DNA from: Hydrogenophaga sp.
Lineage (GTDB): Bacteria > Pseudomonadota > Gammaproteobacteria > Burkholderiales > Burkholderiaceae_C
Assembly (NCBI RefSeq): GCF_026125825.1
Contig: NZ_JAHCKK010000022.1
Span: forward strand, 1 to 54,062
Length of the DNA stretch: 54,062 bases
Reading direction: 5' to 3'
Part shown: piece by piece, positions 1-9,152 of the stretch
How the letters are laid out: the number at the start of each line of letters is the position of its first letter
How positions within the stretch are numbered: position 1 is the first letter of the stretch
Program-made: the position numbers and the translations under genes
Notes under the pieces: generated by a model
Database searches by the model: none
What the model was told of the DNA's origin: nothing
Seen by the model: only the letters and a program-made list of their open reading frames with translations

Positions 1-47
1 GTTGTTTCTCCGAATTCAGTAAAAAGAGGGGGGATGACGGCGAAGGA

Positions 48-338
48 TTACTTCTCGACGACCGCGAACAGGTCGTCTTCCTTCATGACCAGCAGTTCGT
101 CGCCAGCGACCTTGACGGTCTGGCCGCTGTACTTGCCGAACAGAACGCGGTCACCGACCTTGACGTTCATGGCGGACAGTTCGCCTTTGTCGTTTTTCTT
201 GCCGGGACCCACCGCCAGGACTTCGCCCTGGTCGGGTTTTTCGGCGGCGGCGTCGGGGATGACGATGCCGGAGGCGGTCTTGGTTTCGCTGTCAATGCGC
301 TTGACGATCACGCGATCGGCGAGAGGACGAAGGTTCAT
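48..338 (-). CDS. groES: Co-chaperonin GroES
   Basis: This 96-residue protein is the cytoplasmic lid of the GroEL folding chamber. The length matches the family. The start [14 protein letters not shown] and the end [12 protein letters not shown] are classic GroES; the mobile-loop region lies near residues 17-32. An AGGAG ribosome-binding site precedes the ATG. groEL would be expected downstream to the left, outside the window. Transcription starts at a strong promoter with a CIRCE operator (see separate entries), so control by the HrcA repressor is expected. The family assignment is secure. Confidence 0.98.
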   Translation of the reverse strand: MNLRPLADRVIVKRIDSETKTASGIVIPDAAAEKPDQGEVLAVGPGKKNDKGELSAMNVKVGDRVLFGKYSGQTVKVAGDELLVMKEDDLFAVVEK

Positions 339-434
339 TGCATCTCCTGGTATGGAACGGATAGGGTTTGTTCAGAACGGCGGTGCCAGCCCGGGCGGGC
401 CAGCGAATACCGCTGGTCGACTTGGCTTTGGGTG

Positions 435-461
435 TTAGCACTCAACGCCAGCGAGTGCTAA
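435..461 (-). promoter_or_regulatory. CIRCE operator (HrcA site) of groES
   Basis: A perfect inverted repeat TTAGCACTC-N9-GAGTGCTAA, identical to the CIRCE consensus. It lies directly downstream of the groES -10 box. CIRCE is bound by the heat-shock repressor HrcA, so groES(L) is expected to be derepressed on heat shock. Confidence 0.96.
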
Positions 462-489
462 TCATAAGGGCGGCGTCCCCCTATTTCAA
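461..489 (-). promoter_or_regulatory. groES promoter
   Basis: On the minus strand, TTGAAA (-35) is followed by a 17-bp spacer and TATGAT (-10), close to the sigma-70 consensus. The same stretch reads CTTGAAA-N13-CCCTTATGAT, which resembles the heat-shock sigma-32 pattern. CIRCE begins at the -10 box, so HrcA binding would block transcription. Motifs are seen; sigma usage is inferred. Confidence 0.8.
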
Positions 490-575
490 GCGCACTCGGG
501 TTTATTTCTGGTACGAGGGGGCTGGATGCCCGTCCCACGAGGCGCCCGGCAGACACAAACATTTACGATGCCGGC

Positions 576-2327
576 ATGGATTGCACGTTCTCCTTCCCTG
601 GTTTGGCTTGGCACCCCATTTTTCGCGTGCTCGCCGTTCTGGCTGCGCTCTGCGGCCTTGGAACCAATCCGAGTTCCGCCCAGGCCGTGGCAGCTTTGCC
701 TGCTGTCGACGTCACGCAGCGGGCGCATTTTTGGATCGACGCCTCCGGTCAGGCCTCCCTCGAGGACGCCATGCGCCAACCGGCTGGGGATTTCCAGCCG
801 ATGGGCGGCTACCGGTCCTTTGACCTGGGCGAAGCCGCCTTGTGGCTGCGACTGGAGTTGCCTGAATGGGACGCGAGCCGGCGCTGGTACCTCGTGCTGA
901 GCGCGGCGGCCTTCACCAACCGGGCAACCCTGTACACGGCCGGCTCCTCGGGCACATGGACGTCGCAACAGGCCGGCGACCATCTGCCGGTGTCGCAATG
1001 GAGCCACCCGGACCAGACACCGGTGTTTGCCTTGCCAGCCGCGTCAACGGGCCCGGTCTGGCTGCGCCTGGAAAACCGGCCAGCGCCGCTGAGCCCGCGC
1101 CTGATGCTGCTGGAGGAAAACACGCTGCAGGAAACGCGTTACTGGAATTTCCTGATGATCGGGGGCTACCTCGGTTTTGGCCTGCTCGTGTTGTTCTGGG
1201 GTTGGGTCCATGCGCGGCTGTATGGAGACCGGGCTTTCATCGCTTACTGCAGCTATGTCGCCAGCATGCTGGGCTTTCAGGCGGCTTTTACAGGCGTGGG
1301 CGGCGTGTTCTTCTGGCGCGACTGGGCTTGGTGGAACGACGCGGCACCGGCGGTGTTCATGCTGTGGCTCACCGCGGCGGGCATCTGGTTTGTGCGCGAG
1401 GCCTGCGCGGTGTCGCGCCACCATCGCCAGGTGGACCGTTTCGTGAGAGCGTGGTCGTGGTTCGGGCTGCTGTTTCCTGCGGTGTATCTGACGCTCCAGA
1501 ACCACTTCGCCTATGTGGTGCTCAATGTGTACGGCCTGTTGTCGGTGGTGTTGAGCTTTGCGCTGTGCATCTGGGCCTGGCGCCTGGGCGAGAAATACGC
1601 GGGCTGGCTGGCGCTGGGTTTCCTGCCCGTGCACCTGAGCTACCCGTTTCCTGCGCTGCGCGCCGCGGGCGTGCTGCCGGACGGCTGGCTCACGCAGTAC
1701 GCCGTGCTCATCGGCTCTGCCATCGAGATCCCGTTGCTGCTCTATATCCTGCATCGACGCGCCAAGGAGTTCAACGAGAACCATGCCCGCCTGCGCGCGA
1801 TCGAGAGCACAGACCCGTTGACCGGTCTGACCATCGAGCCTGTGCTTCATCTGCGCCTGCGCGATGCCGCGCGCCGATCCCGGCGTTATGGGCACCAGAG
1901 CGGCCTGCTGATGGTGGAGTTGCTCAACCATGCGGACATCGTCTCCCGCCATGGCCGGGAGGTGGCCGACCGGGCGCTCGTGGTGGCCGCATCACGCCTT
2001 TCACATGTGGCGCGCGATGTGGACACCGTCTGCCGTGTGGCCGATGCCCGGTTTGCCGTGCTGGTCGAAGGACCGCTGCAGTCCGACGACCTGATGCTGA
2101 TGGCGCAACACATCGTGGCCAAGGGACTTGAGCAGGTGCCCTCTTTGCCGGCGGGCCTGTCGCTGCGCTTTCGCCTGGCATCTCTGTCGCTGCCTGGCGA
2201 AGAGAGGGTGGCGGACGACACGAGCCTCCTCGATCGGCTTCACGCTGCGCTGGACCAGATGGCCGACGATCCGCGCAAGGTGGTGCTGCACCTGCCGACA
2301 CGCTGGCCGGTACCCACACCGTCTTGA
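576..2327 (+). CDS. 7TM-DISM sensor protein with degenerate GGDEF domain
   Basis: A 583-residue membrane sensor. It has an N-terminal signal/anchor segment (about 14-36), a periplasmic domain of the 7TMR-DISMED2 type (about 45-180), about seven membrane segments (about 190-392) and a C-terminal GGDEF-like domain. The N-terminal GGDEF motif DPLTGL is kept at 413-418. The catalytic loop, expected as GGDEF, reads ADARF at 489-493, so cyclic-di-GMP synthesis is unlikely. It may act as a ligand-sensing regulator or GTP-binding partner. It is divergent from groES and monocistronic. The architecture is clear; the ligand and output are unknown. Confidence 0.8.
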   Translation: MDCTFSFPGLAWHPIFRVLAVLAALCGLGTNPSSAQAVAALPAVDVTQRAHFWIDASGQASLEDAMRQPAGDFQPMGGYRSFDLGEAALWLRLELPEWDASRRWYLVLSAAAFTNRATLYTAGSSGTWTSQQAGDHLPVSQWSHPDQTPVFALPAASTGPVWLRLENRPAPLSPRLMLLEENTLQETRYWNFLMIGGYLGFGLLVLFWGWVHARLYGDRAFIAYCSYVASMLGFQAAFTGVGGVFFWRDWAWWNDAAPAVFMLWLTAAGIWFVREACAVSRHHRQVDRFVRAWSWFGLLFPAVYLTLQNHFAYVVLNVYGLLSVVLSFALCIWAWRLGEKYAGWLALGFLPVHLSYPFPALRAAGVLPDGWLTQYAVLIGSAIEIPLLLYILHRRAKEFNENHARLRAIESTDPLTGLTIEPVLHLRLRDAARRSRRYGHQSGLLMVELLNHADIVSRHGREVADRALVVAASRLSHVARDVDTVCRVADARFAVLVEGPLQSDDLMLMAQHIVAKGLEQVPSLPAGLSLRFRLASLSLPGEERVADDTSLLDRLHAALDQMADDPRKVVLHLPTRWPVPTPS

Positions 2328-2400
2328 GTGTTGGTCTTGAGCCTGTAGTCTCTGGCGTTCGCCCTTTGTTGTTCCAACCTGTTCCATAAGAGGATTTGCC

Positions 2401-2952
2401 ATGAGTGGATTTCAGATCGGTGTCATCGTCGGTAGCCTGCGCCGCGACTCCTTCAACCGTCGGCTGGCGACGGCCCTCGCCCAGCTCGCTTCCAAGGAGT
2501 TCACCTTCAAGCAGCTCGAGATTGGCGACCTGCCCCTGTACAACCAGGACGATGACGCGAACCAGGCCGCCCAGGTGAAGCGCCTCAAGGCCGAGATCGC
2601 TGCGTCGCAGGGCCTGCTGTTCGTGACCGCCGAGTACAACCGTTCCATTCCCGGGGTGTTGAAGAATGCCATCGACCACGCCTCGCGCCCCTATGGCCAG
2701 AGTGCCTGGGCCGGCAAGCCCGCCGGGGTGATCGGCGTGTCGGTGGGGGCCATCGGAACGGCGCTCGCCCAGCAGCACCTGCGCAACGTCCTGGCCTACC
2801 TCGATGTGCCCACGCTCGGGCAGCCTGAGGCCTTTGTTCAGGCCAAGGAGGGCCTGTTTGACAAAGATGGGGGCATCGGTGCCGACAGCCGCGAGTTCCT
2901 TCAAAAGTGGGTGTCCACCTACGAAGCCTGGGTGCGCCGGCACGCGGGCTGA
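2401..2952 (+). CDS. NADPH-dependent FMN reductase (ChrR/YieF-like)
   Basis: A 183-residue flavodoxin-fold enzyme that reduces FMN or quinones, and in some relatives chromate, with NAD(P)H. The FMN phosphate loop GSLRRDSFN lies near the N-terminus and the family motif EYNRSIPGVLKNAID in the middle. Length fits the family. An AAGAGGA ribosome-binding site precedes the ATG. The next gene is convergent and ends 12 bp away, so this gene stands alone. The family is clear; the physiological substrate is not. Confidence 0.88.
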   Translation: MSGFQIGVIVGSLRRDSFNRRLATALAQLASKEFTFKQLEIGDLPLYNQDDDANQAAQVKRLKAEIAASQGLLFVTAEYNRSIPGVLKNAIDHASRPYGQSAWAGKPAGVIGVSVGAIGTALAQQHLRNVLAYLDVPTLGQPEAFVQAKEGLFDKDGGIGADSREFLQKWVSTYEAWVRRHAG

Positions 2953-2964
2953 AGCCCGCGCGGC

Positions 2965-3765
2965 TCAGAAGTGGGCCAGGTAGCCGCCGTCCACGATCAG
3001 CACCTGGCCCGTGACGTAGCTGGCGGCGGGCGAAGCGAGGAACACGGCCGCGCCGCCGATCTCTTCGGGCTGGCCCCAGCGGCCCAGCGAGCTGCGTCGA
3101 TCGAGCCAGGCCGCCACGTCGGCGTCTTGCACCATGGTGGCGTTGGTGTCGGTGGCGAAATAGCCCGGTGCAATCGCGTTCACGTTGATGCCTTGCGGGC
3201 CCAGTTCGGCAGCGAGCGCGCGGGTGAGGGCTTCGAGCGCGCCCTTGCTCGTGGTGTAGGCCGCGTCCCCGGCGCGGGCGATCGGCCCGGCGATGGAGGT
3301 GACGTTGATGATGCGGCCAAAGCCCTGGGCGCGCATCGGCCGCGCCGCCTCACGGCAGAGGTGCCAGGCAGAGACAAGGTTCGCCTCCAGCATTTCGCGC
3401 AGGGCCTGGGCGGGCAATTCGTCCAGGGGCTGGCGCCGGCGTTGTCCCACGTTGTTGACCAGGATGTCGAGCCGCCCACTGCCGGCCAGGATCTGGGCCA
3501 CGGCCGCGCTGGCGGCGGCTTCGTCGGTCACGTCGAAGGGCAGCGCATGCGCCGTGCCGCCTGCGGGTTGGCCCGCCTCGTGCACTTGGCGCACCGCGTC
3601 GCGCAGGCCGGCGGGATCGCGGCCGTTGAGCCAGACGGTGGTGCCATGGGCGGCGAGTGCCTTGGCCATGCACAGGCCAAGGCCACGGGCCGCGCCGGTG
3701 ACCAAAGCGACGCGGCTATGCAGGGAGAACAAGGCGGACGGAATCGGGGCGGTGGCAGGGCTCAC
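2965..3765 (-). CDS. SDR family oxidoreductase
   Basis: A 266-residue short-chain dehydrogenase/reductase. It has the cofactor motif TGAARGLG near residue 22, the NNVG motif, and the catalytic Ser-Tyr-Lys set ending in YTTSK. The overall pattern resembles gluconate 5-dehydrogenase or 3-oxoacyl-ACP reductase relatives, ending in VTGQVLIVDGG. The likely start is GTG. The histidine kinase gene ends 27 bp upstream on the same strand, so the two may be cotranscribed. The substrate cannot be assigned from sequence. Confidence 0.85.
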   Translation of the reverse strand: MSPATAPIPSALFSLHSRVALVTGAARGLGLCMAKALAAHGTTVWLNGRDPAGLRDAVRQVHEAGQPAGGTAHALPFDVTDEAAASAAVAQILAGSGRLDILVNNVGQRRRQPLDELPAQALREMLEANLVSAWHLCREAARPMRAQGFGRIINVTSIAGPIARAGDAAYTTSKGALEALTRALAAELGPQGINVNAIAPGYFATDTNATMVQDADVAAWLDRRSSLGRWGQPEEIGGAAVFLASPAASYVTGQVLIVDGGYLAHF

Positions 3766-3792
3766 CGCGCGATTATCGGCCCGCCTCCGGCA

Positions 3793-5844
3793 TCAGGCCG
3801 GCAGTTCGGCCAGCGACGACTCGGGGAAGGCCATTTCCGGTTCCATGCCGTCAAATGGCAATGTGAAGTAGAAGGTGCAGCCTTCACCGGGTGCGGTCTC
3901 CGACCAGATGCGCCCGCCGTGGCGTTCGATGATGCGCTGTGACAGCGCCAGGCCGGTGCCCGTGCCCTCAAAGTCCATGGAATGGTGCTGGCGCTGGAAC
4001 ATCACGAACAGGTTGTGCGCCTTCTCCAGGTCGAAGCCCACGCCGTTGTCGGCGATGTAGAAGGTGCGGCCACCCACCGGGCTGACCTTCCAGCCAATCT
4101 CGATGCGGGCCAAGTCACGGGGACGGGTGTACTTCACGGAGTTGCCGAGCAGATTGCCCAGGGCCTGGGCGAGCAGCATCGCGTCGCCCCGCACGACGGG
4201 CAGGTCGTTTTCGATCACCCACTCGATGCGGCGGTCGGGGTTTTCCTGTTTGAGGTGCGCGATCACACCTTCCACGAGTTGAGCGATCGGCACCGGTTGT
4301 GTGTCGATGGCGACGCGGCCCAGGCGGGCGTACTCCAGCAGACCTTCGATCATCAGGCTCATGCGTTTGGCTGCCTTGGCGATCGAGTTCTGGTACTGCA
4401 AGGCCAGCGTGTCGGCGGAGTCGCCCATCTGCTCCTGCAAGAGGCTCACGAAGCTGGCGATGTGGCGCAGCGGTGCACGCAGGTCGTGCGAAACCATGTG
4501 CGAGAACACGTCCAGATCCTTGTTGGCCGCCACCAGCTGTTGAGTGCGCTCGGCGACGCGTTTTTCCAGCTCGCGGTTGAGGTCGTTCATCACGTCCTCA
4601 AGGCTTTTGGCGGCGGTCATGTCGCGCGTGATGCTCGACAAGCCCTGCAGTTCGCCGGCTTCGTTGCGCAACGCGGTGAGCACGGTGTGGGCCCAGAAGC
4701 GCGAGCCGTCCTCGCGCAGGCGCCAGCCGCGGGTTTCCCATTGACCGTGAGCCTTGGCCAGGCGCAGCACCTGGCCGGGGTCGACCTCGTCCTCGCCCGC
4801 GTTGTCGCTGGACAGCAGCGCCTCGTAAGAGCGGCCCATGATTTGCGAGCGGGTGTGGCCGTGCAGGCGCTGGGCGCTCTCGGTCCACTCGGTGATTCCG
4901 CCGTTCTCGTCGACGAAGTAGATGCAATAGTCCTGGATCGCATCCACCATGAGCCGGTAGCGCTGCTCGCTGGCAAACAGCTCGGCGGAGCGCGAGCGCA
5001 CGCGCTCTTCCAGATCCTGGTTGGCATGCAGCACGAACTCTTCCGTGCGGCGGCGTTCCGTGATGTCGTGCAATTCGATGAAGATGCCCTCGACCGTGCC
5101 GTTCTGGAAGTCGGGGATGTAGTGGATCTCGAAGTAATTGATCGAGCCATCGGCGGCCGTGCGCGCCGCTTCGAAGGTCTGCGTCTGGCCAGAGAGGGCC
5201 TGCGCCACGCGCGGCAGGATGTCCGGCAGGATGTCGGGCCGCACCACCTGGCTCAGCGGCGAGCCCACCATCTCGGCGGGCAGTTTGCCGTAGCGCGCCG
5301 CGTGGGCCTGGTTGGCAAAGCGGCAGATCAGGTTCTTGTCGTAGTAAGCCAGCCGTGCCGGGATGCGGTCGGTGATGCTGCGCAGCAAGCTGTCCTGGGC
5401 GGAGCTGGTCTGGTTCGCATCGAGCTGTGTGACCACACCGCTGCCGTGCAGAAAATGACCTTCGGCATCGAACACCGGCGTCGAGGCGAGGCGGGCGCGC
5501 AGCAGGCTGCCGTCGACACGCAGCCAGTCCAGATCGACCGGTTCGCTCTGTCCACTCTGTCGCAGGGATTCCACGTGGGTGGTCAACGCATCGCGCGATC
5601 GCGGAGCAACCAGCTCATTCAAGGGCATGCCCGGCGAGCCATGGCCCAGCCAGCCCGACAGGGCTTGGTTGAGGTGGACGCAACGCTGCGCGTCATCGAA
5701 GGTGATCAGGCCACAAGGCGCCTGGTCAACGAGGGAACGAGCGCTGTCCAGGGCGGTCTGGAGTTCTTGCGTGCGCAGAGCCACCAGCCGTTCGAGCTGT
5801 TGCTCTGGCGTTTCCATCCCGTCTGGGCAGATAGAGTTGTCCAT
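3793..5844 (-). CDS. Soluble PAS-domain sensor histidine kinase
   Basis: A 683-residue hybrid of three PAS modules (about 35-145, 150-265, 292-412), each linked by coiled-coil stretches, followed by a HisKA dimerisation domain and a HATPase domain. The phospho-acceptor is His453 in SHDLRAPLRH. ATP-binding boxes are visible: N-box GNLLGNSVKYT (about 563-573), DNGVGF (599-604) and GTGTGL (627-632). There are no membrane segments, so it senses a cytoplasmic signal; the kinase core resembles bacteriophytochrome-type kinases. GGGAG precedes the ATG. No response regulator gene is adjacent. It may be cotranscribed with the downstream SDR gene. Confidence 0.9.
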   Translation of the reverse strand: MDNSICPDGMETPEQQLERLVALRTQELQTALDSARSLVDQAPCGLITFDDAQRCVHLNQALSGWLGHGSPGMPLNELVAPRSRDALTTHVESLRQSGQSEPVDLDWLRVDGSLLRARLASTPVFDAEGHFLHGSGVVTQLDANQTSSAQDSLLRSITDRIPARLAYYDKNLICRFANQAHAARYGKLPAEMVGSPLSQVVRPDILPDILPRVAQALSGQTQTFEAARTAADGSINYFEIHYIPDFQNGTVEGIFIELHDITERRRTEEFVLHANQDLEERVRSRSAELFASEQRYRLMVDAIQDYCIYFVDENGGITEWTESAQRLHGHTRSQIMGRSYEALLSSDNAGEDEVDPGQVLRLAKAHGQWETRGWRLREDGSRFWAHTVLTALRNEAGELQGLSSITRDMTAAKSLEDVMNDLNRELEKRVAERTQQLVAANKDLDVFSHMVSHDLRAPLRHIASFVSLLQEQMGDSADTLALQYQNSIAKAAKRMSLMIEGLLEYARLGRVAIDTQPVPIAQLVEGVIAHLKQENPDRRIEWVIENDLPVVRGDAMLLAQALGNLLGNSVKYTRPRDLARIEIGWKVSPVGGRTFYIADNGVGFDLEKAHNLFVMFQRQHHSMDFEGTGTGLALSQRIIERHGGRIWSETAPGEGCTFYFTLPFDGMEPEMAFPESSLAELPA

Positions 5845-5971
5845 GGTTCAAGGCTCCCGGGTCGTTGCTGTTCAAGCCAGAAAGGTGGCTTGTACTCCCA
5901 TATCGGACACCGCCGCAGAAAATTCAAATTGTTACGACCGATGGTTTTCCCTGCTGTCCGAAAAAAGTACG

Positions 5972-6004
5972 AAAAAAAGCCCTGAGGCTCACGCCCCAGG
6001 GCTT
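5972..6004 (-). terminator. Intrinsic terminator of metK
   Basis: On the minus strand AAGCCCTG and CAGGGCTT pair as an 8-bp stem (arms 5977-5984 and 5997-6004), followed by a run of T residues. It lies 22 bp past the metK stop codon. This is a textbook rho-independent terminator. Confidence 0.9.
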
Positions 6005-6025
6005 CTCGGTCCGTCTGGTGAATGC

Positions 6026-7207
6026 TTACAGTCCGGCGGCCTTGCGCAGTGCGGCGGCCTTGTCGGTCCGCTCCCAGGCGAACTCGGGCTCTTCGCGGCC
6101 GAAGTGGCCGTAGGCGGCCGTCTTCGTGTAAATCGGGCGCAGCAGGTCAAGCATCTGGATGATGCCCTTGGGGCGAAGGTCGAAGTGTTCCTGCACCAGT
6201 GCCGCGATCTTCTCGTCCGGGATGACCCCGGTGCCTTCGGTGTAGACGGTGACGTTCATCGGGCGGGCCACGCCGATGGCATAGGCCACCTGGATCTGGC
6301 ATTGTTTGGCCAGACCGGCGGCCACGATGTTCTTGGCAACATAGCGGGCGGCGTAGGCAGCCGAGCGGTCCACCTTCGAGGGGTCCTTGCCCGAAAACGC
6401 GCCACCGCCGTGCGGGCAGGCACCGCCGTAGGTGTCGACGATGATCTTGCGGCCGGTCAGGCCGCAGTCACCCTGCGGACCGCCGATGACGAAACGGCCG
6501 GTCGGGTTGATCAGGTACTTGGTGTCCTTGAGCCATTCCTTGGGCAGCACGGGCTTGATGATCTCTTCGATGATGGCTTCGTTGAATGAGGCCTTCATCT
6601 TGGTGGGCGACTCGCTCTGGTCGGGCGAATGCTGGGTCGAGAGCACCACCGTGTCGATGCTGTGCGGCTTGCCATCGACATACCGCATGGTCACCTGGCT
6701 CTTGGCGTCGGGACGCAGGAACGGCAGGCGGCCATCCTTGCGCAGTTGCGCCTGGCGCTCCACGAGGCGGTGGGCATAGTAGATCGGCGCGGGCATCAGC
6801 TCGGGCGTCTCGTCGCAGGCGTAGCCGAACATCAGGCCCTGGTCGCCGGCGCCGGTGTTCAGGTGATCGTCGGAAGCGTGGTCCACGCCCTGGGCGATGT
6901 CGTTGGACTGCTTGTCGTAGCAGACCATGACCGCGCAGCCCTTGTAGTCGATGCCGTATTCGGTGTTGTCGTAGCCGATGCGCTTGAGCGTGTCGCGCGC
7001 GACCTGGATGTAATCGACGTGTGCGTTGGTGGTAATTTCACCCGCCAGCACCACCAGGCCCGTGTTGCAGAGGGTTTCAGCGGCCACGCGGCTGCGTGGA
7101 TCCTGCGCAAAGATCGCGTCGAGGATTGCGTCGGAAATCTGGTCGGCGACCTTGTCGGGGTGGCCTTCAGAGACGGATTCGGAAGTGAAAAGGAAATCGT
7201 TCGCCAT
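6026..7207 (-). CDS. metK: S-adenosylmethionine synthetase
   Basis: This 393-residue enzyme makes S-adenosylmethionine from methionine and ATP. It begins [23 protein letters not shown], with the methionine-binding GHPDK and the ATP-binding GGGAFSGKD segment later on. An upstream in-frame ATG (7222) would add five residues. I chose the ATG at 7207 because GGAG lies nine bases before it and family members start at this point. A terminator follows the gene. The 158-bp region shared with the divergent acyltransferase gene holds a 6-bp hairpin (7231-7245) but no SAM riboswitch that I recognise. Confidence 0.98.
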   Translation of the reverse strand: MANDFLFTSESVSEGHPDKVADQISDAILDAIFAQDPRSRVAAETLCNTGLVVLAGEITTNAHVDYIQVARDTLKRIGYDNTEYGIDYKGCAVMVCYDKQSNDIAQGVDHASDDHLNTGAGDQGLMFGYACDETPELMPAPIYYAHRLVERQAQLRKDGRLPFLRPDAKSQVTMRYVDGKPHSIDTVVLSTQHSPDQSESPTKMKASFNEAIIEEIIKPVLPKEWLKDTKYLINPTGRFVIGGPQGDCGLTGRKIIVDTYGGACPHGGGAFSGKDPSKVDRSAAYAARYVAKNIVAAGLAKQCQIQVAYAIGVARPMNVTVYTEGTGVIPDEKIAALVQEHFDLRPKGIIQMLDLLRPIYTKTAAYGHFGREEPEFAWERTDKAAALRKAAGL

Positions 7208-7365
7208 ATCTATAAACTCCACATTGGTTGACCGGCGTTGCCGGTCTGTCAGAGTTCGGCGAACGCTTTAGCGGAATTTGTGAATCGCCCCGCAATTAGT
7301 TCCATAACTCGGCGATGGCGGAATTCTAGACCAAGTCCGCGTCCCACCCCTTCGTTTCCACCTTC

Positions 7366-8229
7366 GTGACCCCGTTGATCCATGGCCTTTTCCGCGCGCT
7401 GAGCTGGCTGCCGCTGCCCGTGCTGCACGCGTTGGGCTGGTTGCTGGGCTGGCTGAGTTTTGTGCTCTCGTCGCGGTATCGGCACCGGCTGTTTTCGCAT
7501 GCCGCCCAGGCGGGGTACGCCCGCCACGTGGCGCTGGCCACGGTCGGCGAGTCGGGCAAGCTGGTGGCCGAGTTGCCGCGCCTGTGGCTGGGGCGGCCCG
7601 TGCCTGTGGCCTGGTCAGGCGCCGAGCACATTGAAGCCACGCAGCAGCAGGGCACTGGCGTGCTGTTCCTGACCCCCCACCTGGGCTGCTTCGAGATCAC
7701 GGCACAGGCCTATGCGCAGCGCTTTGGCGGGGCGCATCCCATGACGGTGCTTTTCCGTCCGGCGCGCCAGCCCTGGTTGCGCGATCTGGTGGCCAACGCA
7801 CGCCAGCGCCCAGGCCTGTTCGCCGCCCCCACCAACCTGGCCGGCGTGAAACAGCTCATCAAGGCGCTCAAGGGCGGTCAGGCGGTGGGCCTGTTGCCGG
7901 ATCAGGTGCCGCCCGAAGGGCAGGGCATCTGGGCGCCGTTTTTTGGCCGCGATGCCTACACCATGACACTGTCGGGCCGTCTGGCCCATGCCGGCCAAGT
8001 GCAGATCCTGCTGAGCTGGGGTGAGCGTTTGAGTTGGGGCCGTGGCTACCGTGTGCACGTGCGCCCGTTCGAGCCGCTCAATGGTGGGCCGCTGTCGCGC
8101 GACCCCCTGGAGGCCGCGACGCAGATCAACCGGGCCATGGAGGCGCTGGTGCGAGAATGCCCGGCCCAGTACCTCTGGTCCTACAACCGCTACAAGTCGC
8201 CACCCCGGTCGACACCGCCGTCGCCCTGA
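7366..8229 (+). CDS. LpxL/HtrB-family lysophospholipid/lipid A acyltransferase
   Basis: A 287-residue inner-membrane acyltransferase of the lipid A late-acyltransferase family, expected to transfer an acyl chain from acyl-ACP to lipid A precursors at the cytoplasmic face. The catalytic H-x4-E motif is HLGCFE (His105-Glu110), and an N-terminal hydrophobic anchor lies at about 8-35. The likely start is GTG with no good ribosome-binding site. Its stop overlaps the next gene's start (TGATG), so the two acyltransferases are translated together. Paired copies suggest sequential acylation steps; which enzyme adds which chain is unknown. Confidence 0.88.
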   Translation: MTPLIHGLFRALSWLPLPVLHALGWLLGWLSFVLSSRYRHRLFSHAAQAGYARHVALATVGESGKLVAELPRLWLGRPVPVAWSGAEHIEATQQQGTGVLFLTPHLGCFEITAQAYAQRFGGAHPMTVLFRPARQPWLRDLVANARQRPGLFAAPTNLAGVKQLIKALKGGQAVGLLPDQVPPEGQGIWAPFFGRDAYTMTLSGRLAHAGQVQILLSWGERLSWGRGYRVHVRPFEPLNGGPLSRDPLEAATQINRAMEALVRECPAQYLWSYNRYKSPPRSTPPSP

Positions 8230-9152
8230 TGTCTTCATCGCCGCCCACTTCCGACGCACCTCTGCCGCCTGGCAACTTCGGCAACCGCCTGGGGGTGGCC
8301 TTCATGCGCGTGCTCGCCGCGCTGCCGCTTTCCTGGGTGCGTGGCATGGGCTGGTTGCTCGGGCAGGTTCTCCATCTGGCGGCGGTGCGGCGCCGGCGCA
8401 TCGCGCGCATCAACTGGGCACTGTGCTTTCCGGAGAGCAGCGAGGCCGAGCGCGACCGGGCGGTGCGCCAGCACTTCGTGTACTTCGCACAGGCCTGGCT
8501 GGACCGCAGCTGGCTGTGGGAGGCGCCGCTGGCCACGGTGCAAAAGCGCCTGAAGCTCACGGGCGATCTGCAAGCCCTGGCCGGAAACGAGCCCACCGTG
8601 ATCTTTGCCCCGCATTTCGTGGGCATGGACGCCGGCTGGATCGGACTCACCGCCCACCTGGAGCGCCGCTTCTGCGGCTTGTATGCAGAGCAGCTCAACG
8701 CCGACGTCGATCGGTGGATGGCGCAGGGTCGCCAACGGTTTGGCAACCCCCACGTCGTGGGCAAGCGCCAGGGGATCAAGCCCCTGGTCGCGGCCATGCG
8801 CCAGGGCCTGCCGCTCTACCTGTTGCCTGACATGGACCATGGCATGCGCGACGCGGCGTTCGTGCCCTTCTTTGGCATACAGACCGCCACCCTCATGTCC
8901 CTCTCCCGCCTGGCCCGCCTGGGGCGCGCCTGCGTGGTGCCCGTGGTGAGCCGCCTCACCCGAGACGGTTACGAGGTCAAGGTGATGTCACCGTGGCCCG
9001 ATTACCCGACGGCGGATGCCGAGGCCGACACGGCGGTCATGAACCGCTATCTGGAGGGCTACATCCGCCAGGCGCCCGAGCAGTATTACTGGGTGCATAA
9101 GCGGTTCAAGACCCGGCCGGGCAACGAGCGTTCTTTCTACGCCGATCTTTGA
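8229..9152 (+). CDS. Second LpxL/LpxM-family lipid A acyltransferase
   Basis: A 307-residue paralogue of the preceding gene. It has the catalytic motif HFVGMD (His129-x4-Asp134), where Asp replaces the usual Glu of the first copy, and a hydrophobic N-terminal segment (about 22-52). The start ATG overlaps the upstream stop codon by one base, so I trimmed an N-terminal extension that would run inside the previous gene. The 3' end overlaps the convergent hydrolase gene by 16 bp. It is likely the second late acyltransferase of lipid A synthesis. Confidence 0.88.
   Translation: MSSSPPTSDAPLPPGNFGNRLGVAFMRVLAALPLSWVRGMGWLLGQVLHLAAVRRRRIARINWALCFPESSEAERDRAVRQHFVYFAQAWLDRSWLWEAPLATVQKRLKLTGDLQALAGNEPTVIFAPHFVGMDAGWIGLTAHLERRFCGLYAEQLNADVDRWMAQGRQRFGNPHVVGKRQGIKPLVAAMRQGLPLYLLPDMDHGMRDAAFVPFFGIQTATLMSLSRLARLGRACVVPVVSRLTRDGYEVKVMSPWPDYPTADAEADTAVMNRYLEGYIRQAPEQYYWVHKRFKTRPGNERSFYADL

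Noticed and set aside
3982-5985. 667-codon frame antisense to the histidine kinase
   Set aside because: Shadow of a real gene with catalytic motifs; composition is typical of antisense GC-rich frames.
7208-7365. SAM riboswitch upstream of metK
   Set aside because: Only a small 6-bp hairpin is present; no conserved riboswitch core that I recognise.
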